Shown here: positions 45,600 to 57,800 of the stretch, piece by piece
Numbering within the stretch: position 1 is the first letter of the stretch
Layout: every line of letters starts with the position of its first letter
DNA from: Smallanthus sonchifolius
Lineage: Eukaryota; Streptophyta; Magnoliopsida; Asterales; Asteraceae
NCBI GenBank assembly: GCA_023525975.1
Contig: CM042023.1
Span: 19,517,501-19,581,500, forward strand
Direction: 5' to 3'
DNA: 64,000 bases
Notes under the pieces: model-generated
What the model was told of the DNA's origin: nothing
Databases searched by the model: none
What the model saw: only the letters and a program-made list of their open reading frames with translations
Position numbers and translations under genes: made by a program

Positions 45600-45895
45600 C
45601 TTTGGTTTAGTGGTTATGGCGATGAAGACTCAACCTACCCACGCAGGTTCGAGTCCGAGCCAACCCGGGTTTTAGTCCGGAGTGCGTTACGCTAGCGGGG
45701 TTTGGCCCGTGTAGCGGCGCAACTGTTGTCAAGTGGCAGCAGGCTCCATGGTTTCCCGGTGATAGCCTAAGCCTCTCGTTCTGAACCCGCAGGCCCGGTT
45801 CAGACAACGTAGTGGTCAGGTTAAGGGGTAACGGATCTCCGATTCGGAGATGTGACTGCCACTTAAAAATGAAAGTCGCCTATCAAAAAAAAAAC
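45600..45895 (+). mobile_element. SINE copy 2 of the ~300 bp family
   Basis: The same family as 32502-32804: A-box-like TGGTTTAGTGGTTATGG, B-box-like GGTTCGAGTCC, the shared block GTTTTAGTCCGGAGTGCGTT, the AGCAGGCTCCATGGTTTCCC segment, and a terminal A run. No convincing target duplication; the left boundary is approximate. Confidence 0.82.
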
Positions 45896-46235
45896 ACTTC
45901 AATTAAACCCACTTATAAACAAAACACTTCTAATAATTACAAACTAGCTTAGGTCTCGTGTTTACACACGGGGTGAAAAATATCAATACATAAAATTTCT
46001 AAATCTTTATGTATATATTTTACATGTGTAAAAATGTATTACATATATTAAGGATATAAACAAAATTCAAAATATGTAACAACTAATATATAATTGGGTT
46101 TCGAAAATCGTTAATTACTATTTAATGTAATTTGACTTTCGTTTACTATTTGATTGAAAATAAAAGTTACATAATTAGATTTCATAATTTTTATAATAAT
46201 GGATAATTTAAAATAAATATGTTTTATTAGTATAA

Positions 46236-48130
46236 CTAGGTTACAATCCCGTGTATTACACGGGTTGAATATTAAAAATGATATAATTCATAAATCTGCA
46301 AATACGGTTTTTTTTCGAACTCAGATGAGTAGAATAAAAAATAGCTCATAAAATTTTTTTTTTTTTCTATTTGTAAACTCGTTTTACTTTAAATCCTTGC
46401 AAATTAATAGTCTTTTTTTAAATTAATGGAACTAAAAATAAACTCAAATAACATATAAATCTATATTTTAGACTACAATATATTATGGTATGCAACAAAA
46501 AAAATATTTAACATCTGTTTATTGAATAAAAAAGAAATTAATGGTGACTTCTTCACCTGATACAGAGTAGAACCCTCACTAATTAAAGTTTCTAATTATT
46601 TAATTTTGATTAATATTAAAGAAAAGTAATTTGACCCAATCTATTTTGCATTAAATTATATTTTAAATATTAGAATTTTGAATTTGAAAAATTGATTTTC
46701 AATCTTTTTTTTTACAATTTTGGTAAGTTTGATTTTCAATATTTTAAATTTTAAAAATGTTGATTACATATGGAAACTTTTTAAATACTGAATTTTGATT
46801 AATATTATTGAAAAATTAATTTAAGAAACATGTATATGAGTTTTTATTTAATTTAATTGTTGAGGTTAATTATGGTGTTGACACGTGGCAAAATCCTAGG
46901 TAGACATCTTAGGAAGAAGCCATGTGGCACCGTAAGTTACTTCTTTATTAGGTAGTAAAGATTACTATTTTCTTTAAAAATATATTATTATTAAAAAATA
47001 GAGATGTATTTAATAAGAGAGAGAGGCGGGAAAAAATGATGAGAATGAATATGGAGGTGACACGTGGCATGAAAAAATATTTATTTATTATATAGTATAG
47101 ACTAAGTTAAAATCTTGTGTATACACAACCTGAATAAATATAATATTATATTAAGTAATAAAAATTTTATTTTTTAAAAACTCGTGTTTTACACGGGTTG
47201 AATAAACCCGTGGAATACAATATAATCTGTTAACACATACACTCATCAAAATATGTCAGGAGATTTATTTATTAATATAATATAAAGATTAATATTTTCT
47301 TTAAAAATATATTATTATTAAAAGATAGAAGTGTATTTAATAAGAGAGAGATGCGAGAAAAAAATGATGAGATTGAATATGAAAGTGATACGTGACATGA
47401 AAAACATTTATTGATTATATACTAGGTTAAAATCCCGTGTATTACACGGGTTGAATAAATATAATATTATATATTAAGTAATAAAAATTTTATTTTTTAA
47501 AAACTTGTGTCTTACACGGGTTGAACAAACCCGTGAAATACAATATAATCTGTTAACACATACACTCGTCAAAATATGTCGGAAGATTTATTTATTAATA
47601 TAATATATAGATTAGTATTTCTTTTAAAATATATTATTATTAAAAGATAGAAGTGTATTTAATAAGAGAGAGTGAGGAAAAAAATCTATACTATATAATA
47701 AATAAATGTTTTTGGAGGACACTTGTCACTTTCCTATGCATCCTCGTCTTTTTTTTCCCGTCTCTCTCTCGTATTAATTATACACATTTTTCTTTAATTG
47801 TTTTTTTATAATTTTTTGTTTCCCGCTTCTCTCTCCTATTAAGTAATAATTATTTCTATAATTCTTTTTATAAAACATTTTTAGAAATTGAATATTTTGT
47901 TCATTCTTTTTATAAAACATTTTTAAAAAATAACTATATAACGTTTCTAAAATTTGTATTAAAAAACTTTGTAATATGTCATAGATATGTAATATGTAAA
48001 TTTTTATTACTAAGTATATAACATTACATTTATTCAACTCATGTAATATACGAGGTTTCTAACCTAATGATAGAATAAATGTGAAAGTGACACGTACCAT
48101 TAAAAAGCTTTATTTATTATATAGTATAGA
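46236..48130 (-). mobile_element. Cluster of nested or adjacent Helitron-like elements
   Basis: Plus-strand CTAG-plus-hairpin ends (CCCGTGTATTACACGGG) occur at 46236 and 47422, and a decayed one (CTTGTGTATACACAAC) at 47102. Matching TATAGTATAGA 5' ends occur at 47101 and 48130. The piece at 46236 may end near 46966 at TTATTAGGTAGTAAAGA, a different 5' terminus, so at least two related families are mixed. The element at 47422-48130 is interrupted by a plus-orientation copy. Confidence 0.65.
47685..48067 (+). mobile_element. Helitron-like element nested in another of the same family
   Basis: The 383 bp insert starts TCTATACTATATAATAAATA and ends CTAA, with the imperfect hairpin CTCATGTAATATACGAG before the end. 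Removing it joins GAGGAAAAAAA to TGATAGAATAAATGTGAAAG, restoring the host element's sequence as seen at 47350-47385. The insertion is exactly between A and T. Confidence 0.75.
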
Positions 48131-49360
48131 TCATCATAGATTATAGATTTTACACGGGCATGCCCACAAAAGATTAAACGTCCACCCGACCCTACCCGAC
48201 CCGGTCGTGATTAAGATATATAATTATACTAATACTGAGAGACAAAGCGCACACAGATCTGTTCTACCGGCCGGTTGAACCTACCGGAGCTCAGCGTCAA
48301 CAATAGGTCAACGGAGATAAATTACAAATCCTCTTCAAATCAGTTAATACAGGGGAAGGAAAGATGATGTCCGGAAATTACACAACGATTGACAACCAGA
48401 ATGTTTCCGGATCTGTTCCTGTAAGTCTTCTTTTCTTCTTCTTCAGTTCTGTTCGATCAATTTGATACTTGATGTAAACCCGAATTTGATGTTTTAATTG
48501 AGTTGAAGGCTGTTTCAGATCCTCCAGGTCATGTAGCTGTGAAATTTAACGGTACTTTAACTCGTTACGTTTTTCGCCTTATGTTCATGTAGATTTCTTC
48601 GTTTCTAGATGAATTATTCTATAAGCAACGAGTAAATTGGTTGTTGCAGATACAAGTCTTCAAACCTTTCCGCCGGAGCGCAAGGGAAGCTCTCTGGCGC
48701 TGCTGGACCGCCTCGTGATGCCGATGGTGTGTGTTTTAATCTCTTAGAATATGATTTGTTTGAACTTACTAGTGCGATGTGGTAGGATCAATTGGATCTC
48801 ATTTAGTTCAGTTATTCTTAATTCATATAATGTTCATAGGAGCTTAGATTGATAGCATTTTCAGGTTTCTTCTGGATTTGTAAATTTACAAGAGGTAGGG
48901 TAAGTTGTTAAGTTATAATAGAAAAATCAAATTAAACGTTAAATGAAATAATAATAATAATATAGAATGTTGCGGTACTCAATCCGCGCCTATATCCTGA
49001 ATTTTCCAGAATCGACACCGTCCTCTCTAAGGGACACTCTGGCAGAACATGTTGAGATTGAACTATGACTAAATTCACAGAAACAAGACCTTCTACACCA
49101 TCTGCCATAGTCATGCTTTAGTCCTCCAAGATACTAACTAAGAAATGGATAAACTTATCTTTTAGACTCAAGGATAGAGATGGATGGATCTTTGATATGC
49201 AAGGCTGTATTATAGAATGGGAATGCTTGGTTCCTGATCCTGATGCCATGACATATACCCATAGATAGGAACAAAGGGTTTCAAGCAAGAGGTAGTTAGT
49301 TGAAAGCAACAGCACTAGTTTGTGTAATTAAATTCTTACGGCACCTTATTGAGAGGTTTA

Positions 49361-49686
49361 TGTTAGGATTAAAGACGATCACACACGAACACACACACGC
49401 AAACACGAATGCGGGGAAAACAGGAACACGAGATTTATAGTGGTTCGGTCTAAACTGACCTACGTCCACTTTGCAACTAGGGTTTATATTTAGGTGCTCA
49501 AAGAATTACAAGTACAATGATATCAATATATAGAGACTAATCTAGGGTTAGGTAACTTAATCCCCAAGTTAGACCCAAGCCCACATAGAGATAACTAGGG
49601 CCGGCTAAATAAAGACGCGTGGGCCAACCCAAGGCTAGGGCCGGCCACCCTCCCTTGATTGGGCCTCCACACCAATTAGCCCAACA
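49361..49686 (-). mobile_element. Solo LTR in intron 3 of the YIPF-type gene
   Basis: A 326 bp LTR (TGTTAGGATTAAAG to TTAGCCCAACA) flanked by a perfect GTTTA duplication (49356-49360 and 49687-49691). It shares long stretches with the LTRs of the gag-only element in PHS1 intron 3 (TATAGTGGTTCGGTC, GCAACTAGGGTT, TTAGGTGCTCAA). No internal domain remains, so recombination between LTRs removed it. Confidence 0.9.
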
Positions 49687-51442
49687 GTTTAGTGTCTAAA
49701 TTGAACTTGAATGTGATCTGAGTAAAGTTGTTGGTTCAAGTAAGCACAGGCTAGTAATTCTGGGGAATTTAGAAACCTTGATATGTGCTACTGATTCCAA
49801 CAGGTTGGATGTGATCATCGTATGCTTTGTTACTGCTTTCCTTTTGCCCTTCTATGAAAATTTTTAATGAAGGAAACGATTATATTTATAATAATTAGAG
49901 CATTAATAAATATACTCGCTTCCCAGCTTATTGAAGTACTTAAAGAACTAGTAACTCCAGCCTCTGAGGGGGAAGCACTCTGGTTTAAACATTCTAGTAG
50001 ACGAAAAGTTGCGTATTCATTTGCAGAACAATCATATCCATGGGGATGTCATAACTTAACTTTATCATCTTAAATTTTCGAGCATTGAGGCATTTGAGGC
50101 CTGCATTTCTAGTATAGCTATTTTTTTCATTTATGTTTGTTTTTGTTTTCTTCGAGTGGCAATAATTGACCTATATCTGCTGATACATTCTCAAAGCCAA
50201 TATCTGGCTCATCAGAATCACAATCAAGTGGTGGTTGGTTTAAAATCTTCACAGTTGCTGCTTACCAGCCTTATTTCGACGTTGACACATCTGATGTTTT
50301 AGAGAGAATCAAAGATTCCCTCTTTCCTTTTGGAGGGAGCTTCAATGAGAAAACTGCTAGCAACCCTGACTTGTAAGTCTATTCTCCTACGGGTTTCTAA
50401 TTATTAAGAAGCGTAACATGCCAAATTCATATTTTACTTAAAGTAATAAAATTCTTAGTGTTTTTTGTATGAATATTAATATATTATGGTGTTTATGTGC
50501 AATGAATATCGCTTATGAAAACATCATTTAATTAAACAAGCATGAAAACCCGTAATTGAATTGTGTTTAATTACAATCTTTCTAAAATGGGTGTAGAACA
50601 ATTACAATCTTTATTTACTTTTGTGATCAGGTATGGACCTTTCTGGATATGCCCCACCTTAATATTTGTGGCAGCCTCGATTGGTACATTTGCGACTTAC
50701 TTAGCTCACAAGCTACAACATAAAGAGTGGAACTATGATATTAATCTGGTAACATGGTCTGCTGGCCTGTTCTATGGCTATGTCCTTGTCGTCCCTCTAT
50801 GTTTGTATTTGTTCAGCTGTTCTGTCTATACGGATACTCCGTGTTTATCTTCATTCCTGCAATGGTAAGCATTTTGTTTCTCAACTTCCTTCATTATCTT
50901 CTGAGTTGCATTAGTTTATATAACGTCTTATACATTAATATTGAGAGGGTGTTTGGATGTGTTTTTCAGTGATAGTTTCAGTTTTGAGTGTGTAGTAAAA
51001 ATGATTATGATCCTTTTTTCTAGTTGTTGGTTAGAATTAGAGATAGAAATTTTATCTCATATAGTTATGAATAGGTTGATCTGTGACTCTGTGTTATGTT
51101 TTATCTTTAACGGTTCACCGAGCAAGAAAATCACTACAGAGGTATACACGTACACACATATATTAGAAACAAAATGATTTTGTAATCACACACACGCTCA
51201 TACTCATATACATATATATGCATATATGTAGAAGGTTATTCAATACAAAACTAGTTTCAAATAGAAAACCGCATAAACTTCAAATAGCACATGTACCTAT
51301 GTTTTAACTGTAATACATAAGGCGGTTATGTAACCGCATAACCACATCTCTTTCTCTCTCAACTATATCTACGAGCACTACATACAAGTGCTTACGTAGT
51401 GCTTATGAGGTTTTAACGGTTTTTTACTTAAATGTACTCAGT

Positions 51443-51785
51443 GTTGTAAAAATCGCGCCTAGGCGCCGATTAGTCGCTAGGCGGTCCTAGGCGGCCCTGG
51501 GCGGTCCTAGGCGGCCTGATTCCGGCGAACATTCCGGCGAAAACCTGAAATTTCCTGCCAAATTCCGGCGAAACCCTGAAATTTCCGGCGAAAACTTGAA
51601 AATTCCGGCCAAATTCCGGCGAAAACCTTTGGTGTGGTTTAAAAATGAACATTTTTATAAAAATTACATATAAAAATGTATGTATATATATAAAAAACTG
51701 AAAATTACATATAAAAATTCCAATCCGATTAATCCCGCCTAGGCCCTACCCCACCGCCCGACTAGTGCCTAGCGATTTTTACAAC
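51443..51785. mobile_element. MITE-like element with CCTAGGCGG repeats in the last YIPF intron
   Basis: A 343 bp block with ends GTTGTAAAAATCG and CGATTTTTACAAC, perfect 13 bp inverted repeats, each followed inward by CTAGGC-type motifs. Inside are several GGCGGTCCTAGGCGG and ATTCCGGCGAAAACCTG repeats. No target duplication identified. Confidence 0.7.
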
Positions 51786-52059
51786 CATGAATGTACTTGA
51801 ACTATACCTATTGTTTCAAGTTCACCATCAGAAACTTGATGTTTTGATGCAGTGTCTATCTATTATTCCGGTGGAGCTTTTCAGATGGGTGATAACATGT
51901 GTGGCGGGGCTGATGTCGGCTTTGTTTGTGGCTCTGAACCTGAGGAACCACATAGTGTCAGCTGGTGAAAGGTGGTTCTTGATTGTGGCTGGTATATTTC
52001 TGCTGCAGCTGGCTCTCTCAGTGGTACTTAAGCTCTACTTGTTCAATGTGAATGTCTAG

Positions 52060-54881
52060 TGTTTTTCTTTCTTTTTAACAGCAACATATTATAGAGTGGT
52101 TAGAGTAAATGTGAGACTTATAAAGAATTGTTTTAAGATATGAATATTCCCATGAACAGGAAGATATATATTTTATTAATTTGATTTTGATAATATAAAT
52201 GACAAAATGTGATTCTTTTTTCCATCAATCAAGTTAAAGGACATGCCCCTTTATAGAAAATCTCTTCTAATACACGCGTATGCAGAAAACACTTCTTTTA
52301 GTACGTTTTTATAGCTATTTTTTTTAGAAAAAGAAAACTTAATCCAAGTTTTTCAAGTGTTTCATTAAAGTCGCTCAAAGTTTTTGTTACTCTAAAGTCA
52401 TTAAGTGTTCTAATCTTGTATAAATTTCTTTATAAACGTTTAAAAAAAAAATTTTAATTGAGGCAACTAAAACATATATGAATCTTGGTTATTATTTAGT
52501 GATTTTTTTTTCAAATCAACTTCAAATAAAGGTAATAGTGAAGAAAAAAATTCACTAAATAGTAACTAAGTTTTATAATAGTTCAATTTAAGTCAAATTA
52601 GAAAAAAGAAAATAATAATAAATATTCATATATGTTTTATTTATCTTACTTTATAATAGAATTATACAAGGTTGATTTATAGTATAAATTTACATTTTTA
52701 CAAACAGGTGTTGGTTAGTAAAAGCAGGGGATGTATGTATGTATTGCCAACCTTTTTTAATATTATATTTTATTAAATCATTAGCTCTATAATATACTTG
52801 TGCAAACATGTTGGATGCTACTATGCTAGTGTTATGATTTTTTCACTGACAAAATGTTCGTTTTTAGGTTTATTTTGTTAAAAACAAACACCAAGTACCG
52901 AAAATAAATTTTTATTATTATTTAATCTTGTGCGTGTGAAAATTATATTGTTCAGTAACAAAGAAGACAATTTTAAAAGATAAATGACAAATTTTTCCTT
53001 TTACTATATAGTACATATCCATCCTTTTGGTTTAGTTTTGTGGTAAATAAAAATCTTAAAAAACACAAAACCCTGCTTTTTTATATACAAAAATATAACG
53101 ATTCGTTTGTATCCGTCCTGATTAAGATGTTAGTGATAAACACTACTTTTAGATAAAGATTTAGAATTTTAATTGTATTACAGTATAAATTCTCATTCGA
53201 TTTAGGATCAGGTGCTACGTCGCGAGAGGGCTGGGTGCTTATATCTTACACAAGAATCTTGATTGCCAAGAGGTTTGATGTATTCATTCACTCTTTAACC
53301 AATCAAGGCAGTACGACTTGCTTCCCGCTATAGAGGTCCAGAAGAGTTTCTACATCATTAAGCCCTTACAATTGCACGTGTACGGTAGTCCTTATGTGAT
53401 GGTCCAGTTACAAGGAGTATCTGATGCCGACCAGGCTACCATTATGCCGTTGTGGACTCACCATAAACGATTGTATGTAGCTGGATGGCAAAAACATGTA
53501 CATTCCACGTCTATAAATCTATAATCGGTTCATGTTTAGGAATAGCAATGTTGAAAAATGTAGATTTAGATGTGTAAAGAATTATAGTTTTTTGAAAAAA
53601 AAAACTAATTAAAAAGGGTTATACTGAAAAAAAAAACTAATTTAAAAACTTTTTATAAATTAATAGACCTTTTTAAATTTAAAAAAAAAAAGTTTTTAAT
53701 TATTTATTAAAAATCATTTTTATAAATTACTTTAGAAAAACTTTTTTTAACAAAAAAACGGTATTAATTAAAAAACCATTTTTTTAGTTTCAAAATAAAA
53801 ATAGTTATTTATTTTGGCGTTACATCATGGTGTTGACTAGTATTTGAGAGGTGTACATATGGATTCTTTCAATATAAAATGTGATTAGACCGAACTTTAG
53901 GTTAGATTTGAATTATTTTAAACTGAGGTAAATTTTATTTTTAAGATATGATTCGTATTATAATGGTCAAAATTATATAAAATTCTCTTCAATTTATTTG
54001 GTGAAAATTGAATAAATTTTTGTAAAATTATTTGGCGATATTCTAAAAAAATTTATCATCAAATTATTTGACGAGATTTTTACTTGTGAATATTTTCTCA
54101 TTTTATTATAAATGTTAATTTCAAAAGTTCGAAAATGATAGATTTTATATACATAAAAACTTTCAAACAAAAACAAGTTTGTGTTGATTGAAGAAGAGTT
54201 GATATGTCTATTTCAATAGTTTTTTAACCTTTTTAGTCACCAAAATATGAAATTTTCAAAGTCTATCCACATCGCATAAAATCAGACTAAAATGATTCAA
54301 AATCAAACGCACATGTCCTTTTTTCTTCAAATAACAATTTTTTAATCCAAAAATAAAAACATTTTGAAATACTCATTTATTATTTATTAGATAAATAAAA
54401 CATGTTAAGTTTAGAAAACAATTATTAATATCAAAAACATTTTTATTCCTAGAAACCAATCAAACAACAATCGGAAAACATACTACTATAATCAAACATA
54501 GAACACCTAAAGATATAGAATTAAGATTTACCACAAGAAAAATACGACCTAAGCCAGAAATATAATCCAAGAAAACAATAGATGTACAGAAAGGACTGGC
54601 ATACGCGCCTAAAACTAAATTTCAATCTATGACAATATACATAACACCGCCCTTCGGGCTACAACCCAAGGGTGCACTCGACAACCCGACCTTCGACTTA
54701 AAAATCACAATGGTTACCAAAGACGAAAATGGATCTTTAAAAATTAAAGCAATTTGACTATTTTAGGGGGGAAGTTGGAAAATATAACCTGCATGATGCT
54801 GCACCAAGGCTTGTTTCTTTTTCTCCTTCTACTACCAGCTGTACAATGTTAGCCTGTTGTACCTGTAATGTGTATTTACAA
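52060..54881. other. Intergenic region between the YIPF-type gene and SCC2
   Basis: AT-rich and mostly low complexity. Bases 53200-53525 are less AT-rich and include a 68-codon frame (53318-53524), but I recognise no family; it may be a degraded transposon piece. Bases 53570-53800 are A-rich runs. The 3' ends of the two genes converge here. Confidence 0.5.
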
Positions 54882-57800
54882 CTATAACCTCTGCTGACTT
54901 CTGGTATTTCTCCTGCCACCGCTTGCTGTTATACGGGTCCCACTTCCCCAAGTCTCGCCGTCATCGTCATCGTCGTCTCCATTGTTCCCGCCACCGTTCA
55001 CATGAACTGCTGCTACCTTGGTGATACTCCTCCTTCCAGGAGGGCGCTTCCTTTTGATATTTGCTGTATAGACCGAGTAGTCAACTGTGTCTTCCCTCAA
55101 GGCGTTCTTAAATTCCTGTTGTGTGGCATAAACGATTGATAATTATTATCCAAGCTACAAGCAGAGGTGGAAAAATAAAAAATGGACTGGTCGGCTAGAT
55201 TGGATAATGGGTAATGAGTATGGCCGTAACAGGTTGGGTGAGGTCTTACCCGAAACACTTTTCGCTTGTTTTTATTTTTATAATTAGGCGTGTTGAATAT
55301 GATAACAAAGAGTATATTATTCCAAAAAATTACATGCATTTAAAATTCACTTTGGATGACTTCAAAGTTCAAACTAGGGGTGTTCATTATTCGGTATGAC
55401 ACCGATTAATTTTGGCACATTTCATCCTTAACTAAATGAGTCGTTATTGCTACCTTTGACTAAATTTAAAAACAGATAACACAGAAACATCTATATTTAC
55501 CTGATATATTTGTAAAATCTCCTGATAGGTGGTCGGTTGAGTAATATTTGTCGCACCAACATTGAAAGGAATATTCTGCCGGGAAAGGAACTCCCCTGGT
55601 TTCGGTGGTTCAGTTGGAGAAAAAGCCTACAAAATCAAGCGACCACATCAAATAAAAATCGTTACATGAAAATATAAAATAAAAGCATAACTCGGTTCCA
55701 TGATTCCATCCCATAAGAATGCTCCTTTTTACTAGAAAATTCAAATGGTTTTTAATATTAAAAAAAACATGGATGTTGCAGTCTTATGTTTCATTTTAGT
55801 TTGGAGTTAAACGGTAAACCACTTGATGATCAGAAGTCCTACATAAACTGGAACGATTACTATTAGTGAAAGAAGCAATACCTGGCATCGAGCATCATCC
55901 AAACCATATACTATCTTTAGGTGCCTTTTAAGCTTCAGAAGAAGTTGCAGTGCACAAGCTGCAAGGCAGTCAGCCTGTATAATACCAAAAAATTGAGCAC
56001 GCAAATTTCCACTAAACAAGCAGAGACTATATGCCATGAACTAAATGCAAATAATCACTTGCTTGATTTATCTAATCTCTACCTGGATGCTTGGCAGATC
56101 ATCTGCAGGGATGGTAATATCATCGTTCTCCGCTTTCACAGAAGTTTGATCAGGCTCCATGGGCACGGCATGAGTAACTGAAATCTCGCTGGTGAGTTCT
56201 GGTGCAACTTGCCGATCATCATCTACAGATGCATTCTCACTGGAAACGTTTTGAGCAATTGGCTCATCTTGGATTATCCCATTTGCAGGTTCTTTACCTT
56301 TATGCTCTTGCAGCTTATTCAAGAACATTTTCATATTGGACTCTATTGCCCCAGCCCTAACTTGTATAACTCTATTTATAGCAAAAATCAAATACAGAGG
56401 CTCTTCAGGTAATGCAAAAGGGAGTAAAGAAAGGATCTCTGTGCAGTATCTGAGAGAAAAAGAAGAAAGTTCAATCATGTCAAAATGAAAAGTATAACTA
56501 GCAAAAGAATTTATGAATGAAATGAAGATAACCCACATCAGAAAAGAGACCACCGAGTTATGCCAGCCTGGAGTATCAAATTTGCGAACAATCGAGGTCA
56601 TAAATTTATTTCTTGACGCACGATTTCCACGAATAACCTTGTAAATTCGTGAAACACCCAACCTTGCATAAGAGAAGGAGCTACCATCTGATTTTCCCTT
56701 TGTGTTGTTAGATATCTTGACTTTTGGGTCTGGATTTTCAGAAAAACTTTGACTCATTGATTGCATGAAAATAAACGACATTTGAAGTCCATCCCCAAGA
56801 CGACTTTCAAAGAAGGCAGGATACCTGAAAACATGCTTAAATATATTAGTCATGAGAACATCAAGACGAAGTGTCATGTGCTAAAAGGATATGGAGTTGC
56901 CAGTGTCAGCAACCATCTGCATTTCATAAAAAGACATAAACTGGGACTAATGGAGTAATAACAAATTAGAAGGGGTGCAAGGGAGTACTTCTCATTCATA
57001 TTCATCAGCAAATGATGAGCCAGCTTAGAGTTCGCCTCTTGTGGATCTGTTTCAAGTGCTATAAGGTATGGTACACAAGTAATGGGATGAACTAGACCTT
57101 GGCGCAGCACGATTTCCACAATCTGTTTCACCAAAGCAGTAAATAAAAATCTTGGTCTGCAATTTCAATCTTTCATTTTGCAGGTTTCAGATATAAGCTC
57201 AACTAGTTATTACAAGTTATATTGCCTCAGGTGTGTTGTGAAGACTGCATAGATGACCAGGTCAACCTTTTGGAATTGGGGGATATGACTTCTAGAATAG
57301 CAATGATGAAATACAGCACGAAAAAGCTCCCAAAAAAACAGTGATTGTATCTTTTTTAGGATAGTTCATATTTGTGAGCAGTTCAACTATAAACCACTAG
57401 GCATGCAGAACTTCAGAAAAACATGAAAAATAGCTAGTCACCTTAAGAGCGGATTGACGTACATCCTCATCTGCATCCAAACATCTTCCTAAAATGCTAT
57501 TCCAATATAACTGAATGATTCCACCACAAATGTTAGTATCACCAGCACCTGCAGCAACTGGGACACTGCCTCCAGCTGTATTATAAGCAATTGTATCATT
57601 TTCAGTTTTATCATCCTCCATCTGGCGCTCTGCGTCCAGAAGGTACTCAAACAAGTTCTGTAGTGACTGCATCTGAAGAAAAATAATTGAGAAAAAAGAA
57701 AATTAATATGTTGCAAACCCAGAGTCACCCTTCAGAGGGAACAGATAACACCTTTCTCCAACATAAAGGCTCAAAGTTGTATGACGTAGTTACCTTCAGG

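Larger units (their letters stand above)
48364..52059 (+). pseudogene. Yip1-domain (YIPF-type) membrane protein gene, probably disabled
   Basis: Six exon-like segments: 48364-48420, 48509-48551, 48650-48726, 50183-50372, 50631-50864, 51853-52059. Homologues are Golgi/ER multi-spanning proteins acting in vesicle transport with Rab GTPases. Conserved text is clear: NYTTIDNQNVSGSVP, GGWFKIFTVAAYQPYFDVDT, YGPFWICPTLIFVAASIGTF, WNYDINLVTWSAGLFYGY, FIFIPAM, and GIFLLQLALSVVLKLYLFNV ending at TAG. Three defects: exon 3 shifts frame near 48667-48674 (TFPP in one frame, GAQGKLSGAAGPPRDAD in another); exon 4 is preceded by CTG where an AG acceptor is needed; exon 5 changes frame after VVPL, with about 34 nt of the third membrane segment missing. 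A splice path rescuing all three was not found. Confidence 0.8.

Noticed and set aside
48932..49315. Minus-strand frames in the YIPF intron as a gene
   Set aside because: Short, no recognised domain, next to a solo LTR; probably degraded repeat.
53318..53524. 68-codon frame as a small gene
   Set aside because: No start context, family resemblance or splice partner; codon pattern not convincing.
55807..56181. Plus-strand frames opposite SCC2 exons
   Set aside because: They are antisense shadows of SCC2 exons 55882-55974 and 56083-56449.
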